Below, one piece after another: positions 7,901 to 16,581 of a stretch of DNA of 40,218 nt. The position numbers and the translations under genes are program-made. Every line of letters begins with the position of its first letter. The stretch's first letter is position 1. The notes under the pieces were generated by a model. That model ran no database searches. It had not been told where the DNA came from and saw only the letters and a program-made list of their open reading frames with translations. Origin of the DNA: Candidatus Magnetominusculus dajiuhuensis (lineage in GTDB: Bacteria > Nitrospirota > Thermodesulfovibrionia > Thermodesulfovibrionales > Magnetobacteriaceae); NCBI GenBank assembly GCA_015233465.1, contig JADFXP010000021.1, forward strand, positions 13,170 to 53,387. Direction: 5' to 3'.

Positions 7901-9466
7901 ATGAATATAATTGAAATTTATGATACTACACTCAGAGACGGCTCACAGTCTGAAGATATCTCACTCTCTATTCATGATAAACTTCGGATTACTGAAAAAC
8001 TTGACGAACTAGGAGTACAATATATCGAAGGCGGATGGCCTATGGCTAACCCCAAAGATGAGGCTTATTTTCAGAAAGTAAAAAAACTAACACTGAAAAA
8101 TGCCACAATTACAGCCTTCGGAAGCACCCATAAACCCGGACTCTCTGCACAAAACGACCCTAATCTGCTTGCCCTTTTAAAGGCTGGAACAAACGCAGTC
8201 TGCATATTCGGAAAGACTTGGGACTTTCACGTTGAGGCGGCTCTAAGAATCCCTCTTTCTGAAAATATAGAAATTATTTTTAATTCAATCACATTTTTAA
8301 AAAAGAACTTTGATAAGGTATTCTTTGACTGTGAACATTTCTTCGACGGTTATAAACGCAACCCCCAATATGCCCTCCAAGCAATCAAGGCTGCAGAACA
8401 AGGCGGAGCAAATTGTCTGGTACTTTGCGATACAAACGGCGGATGTCTGCCTTTTGAAATTGGCGATATTACTGAGAAAATTTTAAAGGAAGTTAATATT
8501 CCAATAGGGATTCATGCCCATAATGATTCAGACTGCGCAGTTGCAAACACTATAATGGCAGTTCGCAGCGGCGCAACTCATGTGCAAGGCACTATCAACG
8601 GTCTTGGCGAACGCTGTGGTAATGCTAATATCTGCTCAATCATTCCAAATCTCCAGCATAAACTGGGGTATGACTGTATTGGCGCAGATAAATTAAAAAA
8701 AATCAAAGAGGTATCACATTATATCAATGAAGTTGCCAATCTCCAGCATCATAAACGTCAACCTTACGTTGGAGACAGCGCATTTGCCCATAAGGCAGGC
8801 ATACATGTAAGTGCTATCATGAAAAACCCTGAGACCTATGAACATATGAATCCTGAGTTAGTTGGAAATTCACAGAGAATTCTAGTTTCTGAACTTTCTG
8901 GAAAGAGTAATATTATCAAAAAAGCTGAGGAATTAGGAATAACTGCTTCAGAAAAACTTCTTGAAAAATTAAAGAATCTTGAGAGCAAGGGTTTTGTCTT
9001 TGAAGGCGCAGATGCCTCTTTTGAATTATTGACAAAAAAAACTAGCGGCGAATATGTCGAACCATTTGAATTTTTAGGTTTTAGAGTATTTGTGGATAAA
9101 CGAAGCAGAGAAGAAGACTCAATCTCTGATGCTACAATAATGGTTAAATTCCCTGACGGTAATATTGTGCATACTGCTGCGCGCGGAGACGGCCCTGTTA
9201 ATGCCCTTGATACTGCACTTCGCAAGGCAATTGAACGATTTTATCCAGAATTAAAACAGGTCAAACTCAAAGATTATAAGGTCAGATTACTTGAAGCAGG
9301 CGTTGGAACTGCCACAAAGGTTAGGGTTTTGATAGAATCTGGCGATGAAAACTCTACATGGAATACCGTTGGAGTGAGTGAGAATGTTATTGACGCATCT
9401 TGGCAGGCACTCATTGACAGCATTGAGTATAAACTCCTAAAACAAGAAATCACCCCTTTAAGCTGA
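7901..9466 (+). CDS. cimA: (R)-citramalate synthase
   Basis: A 521-residue enzyme that condenses pyruvate and acetyl-CoA to citramalate, opening the threonine-independent route to isoleucine. The DTTLRDGSQ motif at 8-16 and HAHND motif near 205 are the metal and substrate signatures of the HMG-CoA lyase-like TIM barrel shared with LeuA. The EGGWPMANPKDEAYF segment and overall length fit the longer citramalate-synthase branch better than 2-isopropylmalate synthase. The C-terminal part (about 390-515) is a LeuA-type allosteric domain, so isoleucine feedback is likely. The ATG has only a weak ribosome-binding site. It is followed after 1 nt by trpF. Confidence 0.92.
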   Translation: MNIIEIYDTTLRDGSQSEDISLSIHDKLRITEKLDELGVQYIEGGWPMANPKDEAYFQKVKKLTLKNATITAFGSTHKPGLSAQNDPNLLALLKAGTNAVCIFGKTWDFHVEAALRIPLSENIEIIFNSITFLKKNFDKVFFDCEHFFDGYKRNPQYALQAIKAAEQGGANCLVLCDTNGGCLPFEIGDITEKILKEVNIPIGIHAHNDSDCAVANTIMAVRSGATHVQGTINGLGERCGNANICSIIPNLQHKLGYDCIGADKLKKIKEVSHYINEVANLQHHKRQPYVGDSAFAHKAGIHVSAIMKNPETYEHMNPELVGNSQRILVSELSGKSNIIKKAEELGITASEKLLEKLKNLESKGFVFEGADASFELLTKKTSGEYVEPFEFLGFRVFVDKRSREEDSISDATIMVKFPDGNIVHTAARGDGPVNALDTALRKAIERFYPELKQVKLKDYKVRLLEAGVGTATKVRVLIESGDENSTWNTVGVSENVIDASWQALIDSIEYKLLKQEITPLS

Positions 9467-9467
9467 T

Positions 9468-10115
9468 ATGGTCAAGGTAAAAATCTGCGGCATAACCAGC
9501 CTTAATGATGCACTCGCCTGCGTAAAATACGGCGCAGATGCAATTGGTTTTATTTTATATAATAAAAGCCCAAGATATATAACCCCAGAGAAAATCGCTC
9601 ATATTATAAAACGCCTTCCCCCATTTATCCAGACAGTTGGTGTATTTGTTAATGTTGAACCAGATATTATTAAAGGGATTTTAAGAGATACAGGCTTAAA
9701 TATCGCCCAATTGCATGGAGATGAAACTCCTGATATTTGTGAATTATTCCCGCGTGTTATCAAGGCATTCAGGGTGCGGGATATAGCGGATATTGAGGAT
9801 ATTTCAAAATATAGGGCATCTGCCTTTTTATTAGATACATATAGTGTAAATGCTTACGGCGGGACTGGCAAAAAATTTGATTGGGATATTGTTGAAGAGG
9901 CAAAGGGGTTTGGGAATGTGATAGTTGCTGGCGGGCTAACTCCAGAGAATGTATCGGATGTGATTTTTCAGGTAAATCCTTATGGAGTTGATGTTAGTAC
10001 TGGGGTTGAGGAAAGTCCTGGGGTTAAGGATCATGGACGAATCAAGGAATTTATAGAACAAGTTAAAACAAAATATAAGGGGTCAAGGGGAATTCACCCC
10101 CTTGCAGGAGTGTGA
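9468..10115 (+). CDS. trpF: Phosphoribosylanthranilate isomerase with a repeat-derived tail
   Basis: Converts N-(5-phosphoribosyl)anthranilate to CdRP in tryptophan synthesis. KICGITSLNDA (4-14) with the catalytic Cys, VGVFVN, QLHGDE, and AGGLTPENV followed by GVDVSTGVEESPG are all present for a (beta/alpha)8 TrpF. It starts 1 nt after cimA and is surely co-transcribed, away from other trp genes. The last ten or so residues (SRGIHPLAGV) are encoded by a dispersed element copy (10079-10130) that has replaced the natural stop; the real fold should end near the preceding Lys-rich helix. Confidence 0.95.
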   Translation: MVKVKICGITSLNDALACVKYGADAIGFILYNKSPRYITPEKIAHIIKRLPPFIQTVGVFVNVEPDIIKGILRDTGLNIAQLHGDETPDICELFPRVIKAFRVRDIADIEDISKYRASAFLLDTYSVNAYGGTGKKFDWDIVEEAKGFGNVIVAGGLTPENVSDVIFQVNPYGVDVSTGVEESPGVKDHGRIKEFIEQVKTKYKGSRGIHPLAGV

Positions 10116-10130
10116 GGGCAGCGCCCTCGC
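10079..10130. repeat. Dispersed element (copy D) overlapping the trpF 3' end
   Basis: GGGGTCAAGGGGAATTCACC begins inside the trpF reading frame and continues past its stop to GAGGGCAGCGCCCTC, matching the other copies of the family. It supplies the trpF stop codon. Confidence 0.7.
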
Positions 10131-10139
10131 ATAATAAAT

Positions 10140-10165
10140 TATCTCAGGCTCTTTTCAGCCTGAGA
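10140..10165 (-). terminator. Rho-independent terminator overlapping the queF stop
   Basis: TCTCAGGCT (10142-10150) pairs with AGCCTGAGA (10157-10165) across a 6-nt loop that includes part of the queF stop codon. On the minus strand the stem is followed by TAATTTATTATG, a moderately T-rich tract. It should end queF transcription and may also block read-through from trpF. Confidence 0.6.
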
Positions 10166-10517
10166 CGGTGATTATAGTTTTGACATTACCTCTTGGGTTG
10201 AAATCGCCTGTCACCTTTAGTGTTCTCGGATTTAAGAGGTTTTTCAGGGCATCAAATATAACATTTGTAGATTCTTCGTGTGAGATTGATTTATCTCTAA
10301 ATGAATTCAGATAGAGTTTAAGCGATTTTAGTTCAACGATTGTTTTATCTGGGATATAGCTTATTTTTATTATTGCAAAGTCAGGATAGCCAGAGCGCGG
10401 ACAGAGGCAGGTAAATTCGGGGAAATCTATATCTATGGTATAATTTCTGTCTGGGAATGGGTTTTCCCAAGGTTCTAAAGTTGCATCTTTTATATTTATA
10501 GTTCCATATTTTTGCAT
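10155..10517 (-). CDS. queF: NADPH-dependent 7-cyano-7-deazaguanine reductase
   Basis: Reduces preQ0 to preQ1 in queuosine biosynthesis for tRNA. This is the short, single-domain (Bacillus-type) QueF at 120 residues. The catalytic cysteine is C39 in [14 protein letters not shown], with D46 nearby, and the QueF motif [21 protein letters not shown] spans 62-82 with E81 as substrate-binding glutamate; spacing between these residues matches the Bacillus enzyme. It stands alone here; no other queuosine genes and no preQ1-riboswitch-like leader were seen upstream of the ATG. Confidence 0.96.
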   Translation of the reverse strand: MQKYGTINIKDATLEPWENPFPDRNYTIDIDFPEFTCLCPRSGYPDFAIIKISYIPDKTIVELKSLKLYLNSFRDKSISHEESTNVIFDALKNLLNPRTLKVTGDFNPRGNVKTIITVSG

Positions 10518-10576
10518 AGTTTAATTATAACTGAGATTTCAATAAAACATCAATTTATGATATATTAAAAAATTAT

Positions 10577-10680
10577 GGGTTCAAAGGGACGAGTCCCTTT
10601 GCAGGTCAAGGGCAGAGCCCTTGCGGGATTTTTAAGGGCAGGGGTCTAAGACCCCGTTATAAAAACCCTTAAAGGGGTTA
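10577..10680. repeat. Dispersed GGGTTCAAAGGG-type element (copy E)
   Basis: The longest copy, just upstream of apgM. It holds GGGCAGAGCCC, GGGTCTAAGACCCC and CCCTTAAAGGG palindromes, and its end (AACCCTTAAAGGGG) lies where the apgM ribosome-binding site should be, so the element may supply it. Confidence 0.75.
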
Positions 10681-10684
10681 TTTC

Positions 10685-11872
10685 ATGAAATACATAGTAT
10701 TAATAGGCGATGGGATGGCGGATTGGCTGAGTGAGGGACCTACTCCTTTACAGAGGGCTAAGACTCCGAATATGGATATGTTAGCTGTGAAGGGGACTAT
10801 GGGGATGGTATCGACTATTCCTAAGGGATTTGAGCCGGGGTCTGATGTAGCGAATCTTTGTATACTTGGGTATGATCCTGCGCAGTATTATTGCGGCAGG
10901 GCGCCTCTAGAGGCTGCGAGTATGGGAGTAGCTCTTGAGGAAAATGATGCTGCATATCGTTGTAATCTTGTTACAATTGATCAATCTGGCATAATGGTTG
11001 ATTACAGCGCTGGACATATTACAACTGATGAGGCAAGGGAGCTTATAATTGAGTTAGATAAGCGAATATCCACAGATAAGATAAGATTTCATCCTGGGGT
11101 AAGTTACAGACATCTAATGGTATGGGCGGATGGTGAAATAACTCCTAAATGTACACCTCCGCATGATATTACTGGTAAGAATTCTTTGGAATATCTGCCG
11201 TCTGGCGATGGAAGCGAGCAATTAAACACATTAATCAGAAACTCCATGGCAATACTAAGCGATCATAAGATAAATAAGACTCGAAAGGGTAAAAATCCTG
11301 CTAATTCTATATGGTTATGGGGGCAGGGGCGGAAGCCTTTGATGCCTAAGTTTAAGGATAAGTATAGGTTAAACGGGGCATTAATCAGCGCAGTTGATTT
11401 AACAAAGGGGCTTGGGGTTTATGCTGGATTTGATGTTATTAATGTACCTGGGGCAACTGGATATATTGATACAAATTATACCGGCAAGGCAGAATATGGA
11501 TTAAAAGCATTAGAAGATAAAGATTTTTTATATCTGCATATTGAAGCCCCAGATGAGGCTGGACATTCTGGCAATGTCTCTGATAAGATAAGGGCGATTG
11601 AGGATATTGATCAGCTTGTGTTGGGAAAGATATTAAGTGAGGCTGGCAGATTGGGAGATTTTAAGATATTATTGATGCCTGATCATGCGACTCCGATAAA
11701 GATTCGCACTCATTCAAGCGAGCCAGTGCCGTTTATTATTTATGACAGCACGGATATTAAAAACAATGCTAACGCTGTTTATAGCGAAACAATTAATGAA
11801 AGAAGTGATAAGATAATTATTAATAATGGATATGAATTAATGGATTATTTTATTAAAGGGATGAAATGTTAA
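10685..11872 (+). CDS. apgM: ApgM-family phosphoglycerate mutase / proposed homoserine kinase
   Basis: A 395-residue metalloenzyme of the alkaline-phosphatase superfamily, archaeal-type 2,3-bisphosphoglycerate-independent mutase branch. It shows GDGMADW at 8-14 with metal ligand D9, the nucleophile-type serine S53 in PGSDVANLCILGYDP, APDEAGHSGN and the late MPDHATP motif. In bacteria a subfamily of these (TIGR02535) has been proposed from gene clustering to act as homoserine kinase. Here it overlaps lysC by 7 nt, which fits the threonine-pathway proposal better than glycolysis. Both functions remain open. Confidence 0.88.
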   Translation: MKYIVLIGDGMADWLSEGPTPLQRAKTPNMDMLAVKGTMGMVSTIPKGFEPGSDVANLCILGYDPAQYYCGRAPLEAASMGVALEENDAAYRCNLVTIDQSGIMVDYSAGHITTDEARELIIELDKRISTDKIRFHPGVSYRHLMVWADGEITPKCTPPHDITGKNSLEYLPSGDGSEQLNTLIRNSMAILSDHKINKTRKGKNPANSIWLWGQGRKPLMPKFKDKYRLNGALISAVDLTKGLGVYAGFDVINVPGATGYIDTNYTGKAEYGLKALEDKDFLYLHIEAPDEAGHSGNVSDKIRAIEDIDQLVLGKILSEAGRLGDFKILLMPDHATPIKIRTHSSEPVPFIIYDSTDIKNNANAVYSETINERSDKIIINNGYELMDYFIKGMKC

Positions 11873-13086
11873 TAGTACAAAAATACGGCGGCACTTCTGT
11901 AGGAAGCCCTGAGAGGATTAAGGAAGTTGCTAAAAGGGTGGCAAGATGCAAAAATGAAGGCAATGATGTAGCGGTAATTGTTTCAGCTATGTCTGGGGTT
12001 ACGGATAGTTTAATCGCAAAGGCATATGAGATATCGCAAACTCCTTCAAATCATGATATGGACATATTATTATCATCTGGCGAGATAGTCAGCGCCTCTT
12101 TGACTGCTATGGCAATTGAGACATTTGGATTTAAATCCATTGCATTTACAGGGAGTCAGGCAGGGATTATTACAGACAACTGCCACACAAAGGCAAAGAT
12201 CACAAAGGTTGATACTAAGAGAGTTGCAAAGGCAATAAGTGAAGGATATGTGCCTGTAATTGCTGGATTTCAGGGAGTTACTGATGATTTAATAGATATA
12301 ACAACGCTTGGAAGAGGCGGGTCGGATTTATCAGCGGTTGCTGTAGCTGAGGCATTAAAGGCTGATCTTTGTGAGATATATACAGATGTTGACGGCGTAT
12401 ATACAACTGACCCAAATATTGTTAAGGATGCAAGAAAACTTGAGAAGATTTCATATGAAGAGATGTTGGAACTGGCATCCCTTGGGGCAAAGGTGCTGCA
12501 GAGCAGATCGGTTGAATTTGCGAAAAATTATAATGTAAAGGTGGTAGTTCGCTCAAGTTTCACCGATGACCCAGGCACGCTTATAGTTAAGGAGGATAGT
12601 ATAATGGAGCAAGTAGTTGTTTCTGGAGTGGCATATGATAAAAAACAAGCCAGAATTACCATACATGGAGTACCAGATAGACCGGGCATTGCTGCATTAT
12701 TATTTACTGCAATTGCTAATGAAAATATAGTAGTAGATATGATTGTCCAAAATATTAGTATAGAAGGAACTATTACAGATATATCCTTCACAGTACCAAA
12801 GACAGATATTAGTAAGGCTATGGAAGTATCAAAAAAGATAGCAAAAGAACTCAAAGCAGCAGAGGTACTTTTAAATGAAGACATAGCAAAGATTTCAGTA
12901 GTTGGGGTAGGAATGCGTACGCATTCAGGGGTAGCAGCAAAGATATTTAAGATATTATCAGAAAACAATATAAATATCATGATGATAAGCACATCTGAGA
13001 TAAAGGTATCATGTATTGTAGACCTAAAATATACAGAACTGGCAGTAAGGGTTTTGCATGATGCCTTTGAACTCAACAAAATCTAA
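11866..13086 (+). CDS. lysC: Aspartate kinase, two ACT domains
   Basis: Phosphorylates aspartate, the first step to lysine, threonine and methionine. KYGGTSVG at 6-13 and GRGGSDLSA near 150 belong to the kinase domain; two ACT domains at about 260-330 and 340-405 bind feedback amino acids. The 406-residue length is normal for the monofunctional class. The ATG overlaps the apgM end by 7 nt, showing translational coupling. A strong ribosome-binding site and in-frame ATG inside the gene (12589-12606, Met247) would give a separate regulatory subunit of about 160 residues, as known for Bacillus aspartokinase II. Confidence 0.96.
   Translation: MLIVQKYGGTSVGSPERIKEVAKRVARCKNEGNDVAVIVSAMSGVTDSLIAKAYEISQTPSNHDMDILLSSGEIVSASLTAMAIETFGFKSIAFTGSQAGIITDNCHTKAKITKVDTKRVAKAISEGYVPVIAGFQGVTDDLIDITTLGRGGSDLSAVAVAEALKADLCEIYTDVDGVYTTDPNIVKDARKLEKISYEEMLELASLGAKVLQSRSVEFAKNYNVKVVVRSSFTDDPGTLIVKEDSIMEQVVVSGVAYDKKQARITIHGVPDRPGIAALLFTAIANENIVVDMIVQNISIEGTITDISFTVPKTDISKAMEVSKKIAKELKAAEVLLNEDIAKISVVGVGMRTHSGVAAKIFKILSENNINIMMISTSEIKVSCIVDLKYTELAVRVLHDAFELNKI
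12589..12606 (+). promoter_or_regulatory. Internal ribosome-binding site and start for a lysC beta subunit
   Basis: AAGGAGG (12589-12595), 8 nt, then ATG (12604-12606), in frame with lysC at Met247. The product would be the ACT-domain part beginning MEQVVVSGVAYD. The strength and spacing are better than at the main lysC start. Confidence 0.7.
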
Positions 13087-13127
13087 GATTATTAAACACA
13101 CCAGATATTTTATTCGGAGCTAAAGCC

Positions 13128-15212
13128 ATGTCTAATAGAGATGAGCTTAAAGAAAGATATTTAATCGCAGGCAAGATAGCAAGTTTTGAAGAGAGTCTCA
13201 AATCCTTTCAAATCCTGCTTGAAGATGCAAAAGCAGGAAATATTGAAGAATTCACTGCATTCTTTAATGGTGTAGTTTTGCGGTTAAACCATGATTATGA
13301 AAAGGCAATAGAATCCTTTAATAATGCAATTGATATTAATAAAAACTTTGCTTACCCATGGAATGGTCTTGGGAATATTTATTGTAGTTATGATTACGAG
13401 AAAAAAAACTATGATAAGGCTATTGTCTGCTTCAAAGAAGCAATAAAGCTCGATCCAAACTTTGCTTACCCATGGAATAATCTTGGAAATGTTTATCGCC
13501 GTAAAAAAGAAGATGATTTGGCTATTGACTGCTTTAAAAAGGCAATTAAACTTGATAAAAACTTTACACATCCATGGACTGGTCTTGGGAATGTTTATTT
13601 TATTAAAAAAGACTATAACGATTCTATTGCTTGCTTCAAAAAATCAATAACACTTGATAAAAACTACTCACGTCCGTGGCATGGTCTTGGGAATGTTTAT
13701 TGTAGTTATGATTTTGAGAAAAAAAATTATGCCTTGGCGATTGACTGCTACGAAAATGCAATTGAACTTGCAGATACAGCTAAAGATTTATATTTTTCCT
13801 CCACAATTAAAGAAAGACTGAAGATCGCAAAAGAGAAAAAAGCTGCTGCCCTTCCAGTTGTTGAAACAGACGATTTAACTGAAATTATATTAAAAGAGAC
13901 AGTTAAGGAAATTGCCGGCAGAGCAGATTTAGAATTTAAGACATTCACTCAATTTACCGCTGAAAAAACATCAGAAAAAGACTCTAATCAGATATACCTT
14001 ACAGTACTCAGAAGATGGAATTCGTATACTCCAATCATAACTGATCCCTACCATATCAGTAAGGGAGGCGGATATTTTCTTAAGATAAATGGAAAGGGAT
14101 TTGTCATTGACCCAGGATTTAATTTTATTGAAAACTTTAAGGGAGTCAGGGGCAAACATCTTTTTCATGAAATAGATTATGTATTTATATCTCATGCCCA
14201 TAAAGACCACACTAATGACCTTGAGTCTATTCTCACCTTGCTCTACGAATATAATGAAGAGATCAAGAAATCTTCTAATAATGATAAAGAAGACACAATA
14301 TGCAAGATCATTGCAAAAGAAAAAGGGATAGAAGATAGTGACGTAACAGACAAAGAGATAAGAGATAGATTCAATGAATCAGGCAGGAAAAAAATAATCC
14401 ATTTTTATATAACTAAGAGTGTATATACAAAGTATTCAGGTTTTTTTAATCTATCAGGCTATTTTGATATAGATACGCCAAAATATTTTACCTTAACTGT
14501 TATTAAAAATAATAACCATATTAAATTTGAAAAGATTCCTGAACTTTATGGACATGTCTCTATTAAAGTAATAAATGCAAGTCATGACGATGTAGTCTCA
14601 AAGATGGATTCAGTAGGGTTTATATTTGATTTTAAAGAAACTGTGCTGATTTATACAGGTGATACAGGCTGGACTGATATAATGAAGAAACAATACCATG
14701 AGATTTCAGAGCTATATAAGAGCAAGGATAAAATACTGATAGCCCATATGGGAGGGTTTAAGGAAGAAGAACTTGAGTATCTTGATTCTAAAGACCATAA
14801 CAAACTATATTACAAAAATCACCTTGGCAGGATTGGAATTACAGGGATTAACGAGACTCTAAAACCAAATATTTGCTTAATTTCTGAATTTGGCGAGGAG
14901 TTTAAGGAAGGAAACAGCAGGATAGAGATAGCAAGGATCTTTAATAAGGCGTTTAATGATAATGGTTATGATATTACTTTTCTGCCTGCAGACATCGGGT
15001 TAAAATATGATTTTATTAAAAAACAGATTGAAGTTATAAAAAAGACAAATTTTGCCAAAAAAGAGAAGACTTTTTCTTATATAGATGCTAAAGGCGTAAA
15101 TGTTCTCCAATTAGATAAAAAAGATAATTCATTACATTATTATAAAGTCAAAAAAGATTCCGATACAATTAAACGATATTTAGAAGATGAATACGATAAT
15201 AGTTTAAAATAA
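13128..15212 (+). CDS. TPR-repeat protein fused to a metallo-beta-lactamase-fold hydrolase
   Basis: A 694-residue cytoplasmic protein. Residues about 45-235 hold five TPR units with an unusually uniform PW(N/T/H)(G/N)LGN(I/V)Y motif. From about 285 on there is a metallo-beta-lactamase domain: HAHKDH at 356-361 (the HxHxDH metal motif), then later ligand candidates in NASHDDV, YTGDTGW and the C-terminal H565 in HLGRIG. Such domains cleave phosphoesters or other esters; the substrate is unknown. The TPRs presumably bind a partner. ATG has GGAG 8 nt upstream. The gene is followed by an ADP-ribosylglycohydrolase after 18 nt, probably one transcript. Function as a pair is not known to me. Confidence 0.85.
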   Translation: MSNRDELKERYLIAGKIASFEESLKSFQILLEDAKAGNIEEFTAFFNGVVLRLNHDYEKAIESFNNAIDINKNFAYPWNGLGNIYCSYDYEKKNYDKAIVCFKEAIKLDPNFAYPWNNLGNVYRRKKEDDLAIDCFKKAIKLDKNFTHPWTGLGNVYFIKKDYNDSIACFKKSITLDKNYSRPWHGLGNVYCSYDFEKKNYALAIDCYENAIELADTAKDLYFSSTIKERLKIAKEKKAAALPVVETDDLTEIILKETVKEIAGRADLEFKTFTQFTAEKTSEKDSNQIYLTVLRRWNSYTPIITDPYHISKGGGYFLKINGKGFVIDPGFNFIENFKGVRGKHLFHEIDYVFISHAHKDHTNDLESILTLLYEYNEEIKKSSNNDKEDTICKIIAKEKGIEDSDVTDKEIRDRFNESGRKKIIHFYITKSVYTKYSGFFNLSGYFDIDTPKYFTLTVIKNNNHIKFEKIPELYGHVSIKVINASHDDVVSKMDSVGFIFDFKETVLIYTGDTGWTDIMKKQYHEISELYKSKDKILIAHMGGFKEEELEYLDSKDHNKLYYKNHLGRIGITGINETLKPNICLISEFGEEFKEGNSRIEIARIFNKAFNDNGYDITFLPADIGLKYDFIKKQIEVIKKTNFAKKEKTFSYIDAKGVNVLQLDKKDNSLHYYKVKKDSDTIKRYLEDEYDNSLK

Positions 15213-15230
15213 TCTATAAACCAAAAAATT

Positions 15231-16331
15231 ATGACAATCACTTCATCCTTAATCAGCCAAAAATCAATAATAGGCAGCATCTTAGGCACAGCTGTTGGTG
15301 ATGCCTTGGGATTGCCATGCGAAGGATTATCTATAAGGAGACAAAAAAAGATGTTTCCTGATCTTACCAAATTTCATTTTCTACCTAATAGAGGAATGAC
15401 ATCTGATGATACAGAACATACTTGTATGGTTGCTCAAGCAATGATTGATTCAAAAGGGGAAGTACTTGCTTTTTCAAAAAATCTGAGTTGGAGATTTAGA
15501 TTTTGGCTAACCAGATTACCAGCAGGCATTGGCAAGGCAACATTAATGGCAATATTAAAATTATGGATAGGATATTCTTCTGATAAAAGCGGTGTTTTTT
15601 CAGCAGGAAATGGACCAGCTATGAGGAGCGCAATAATAGGAGTATGCTATGGTCACGATAATGATAGATTAATTAAAATGATAAAAGCCTCAACTATTAT
15701 CACTCATACTGATCCAAAGGCAGAACTTGGCTCATTCGCTATTGCACTATGCGCCTATCTCGCTTCTATTAATCAGTTAAAAGACATCTCTGAAGAAGAA
15801 TATTTTAATGAACTTAAACTACGGTTACCGTATACTAAAGAAACAAAAGAATTTTTCGATATTATCCTAAAAGTCATAAATAGTGTCAAGGAAAAACAAG
15901 ATATAACAGAATTCATGAAAACAATTGGATTAAACAATGGAGTAACTGGATATATTTACCATACTCTTCCAGTTGTTCTGCATGTTTGGTTCAGAAATCA
16001 GACTAACTATAAAAAGGCAATATTAGAGGTCATCTCATGCGGAGGAGATACGGATACTCAAGCAGCAATACTTGGAGGGATTATTGGGGCAAGGGTTGGT
16101 AAAGAAGGGATACCTATACAATGGTTGAATTCTATATGGGAATGGCCTTGTTCTGTTAAATGGATGGAAGGTCTTGGTAATAAACTATACAAAGTTTTAT
16201 CCAACGAAAAAGATTTTATTGATTCAAATGATAATCTAATAATTTTTATACCTGCATTATTAATTAGAAATCTATTCTTTATGATTATCGTATTACTCCA
16301 TGGATATCGCAGGTTATTGCCGCCTTATTAA
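15231..16331 (+). CDS. ADP-ribosylglycohydrolase (DraG family) with C-terminal membrane helix
   Basis: A 366-residue all-helical hydrolase expected to remove ADP-ribose from a target, using two Mg ions. GTAVGDALGLPCEG (19-32), the metal motif TSDDTEHT (57-64) and the late GGDTDTQAA (271-279) are all present. The last 30 residues (about 334-357) are strongly hydrophobic and end in an Arg-rich tail, so the enzyme is probably anchored to the membrane. It follows the TPR-metallo-beta-lactamase gene closely. No partner ADP-ribosyltransferase (DraT-like) is in the window. The ribosome-binding site is weak. Confidence 0.88.
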   Translation: MTITSSLISQKSIIGSILGTAVGDALGLPCEGLSIRRQKKMFPDLTKFHFLPNRGMTSDDTEHTCMVAQAMIDSKGEVLAFSKNLSWRFRFWLTRLPAGIGKATLMAILKLWIGYSSDKSGVFSAGNGPAMRSAIIGVCYGHDNDRLIKMIKASTIITHTDPKAELGSFAIALCAYLASINQLKDISEEEYFNELKLRLPYTKETKEFFDIILKVINSVKEKQDITEFMKTIGLNNGVTGYIYHTLPVVLHVWFRNQTNYKKAILEVISCGGDTDTQAAILGGIIGARVGKEGIPIQWLNSIWEWPCSVKWMEGLGNKLYKVLSNEKDFIDSNDNLIIFIPALLIRNLFFMIIVLLHGYRRLLPPY

Positions 16332-16581
16332 ATAATTTCATGAGGGCTCTGCCAATAGTGTTCGGTATAAATATTGCTAAATCAATATAAATTAATCACT
16401 AAAGTTTTGTTCTATACTCAATTTTAAAACATTACGCCCTTACAGGGCTATCGTTCCCATTTAGTTTCTCCTTAAGGTGAAGCCCTAATTTCAGAATATG
16501 CTATAGACAATTAGTGGAGTCTATCGGGAAGACAATATCTTTTTTAATTGACTTTGAGGGGGAGCAATATACCTTGAGTAC
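16332..16581. other. Convergent intergenic spacer
   Basis: It contains a fragment of the dispersed element (TGAGGGCTCTGCC at 16341-16353) and a small hairpin GCCCTTACAGGGC near 16437. No gene seen. It separates two converging operons, so the hairpin may terminate transcription. Confidence 0.4.

Noticed and set aside
10518..10684. preQ1 riboswitch ahead of queF
   Set aside because: The short AT-rich leader lacks the small pseudoknot pattern; the remaining sequence belongs to a dispersed repeat.
12528..13079. Long open frame antisense to lysC
   Set aside because: It is a shadow of the strongly conserved ACT-domain coding region; no start signal or recognisable motif.
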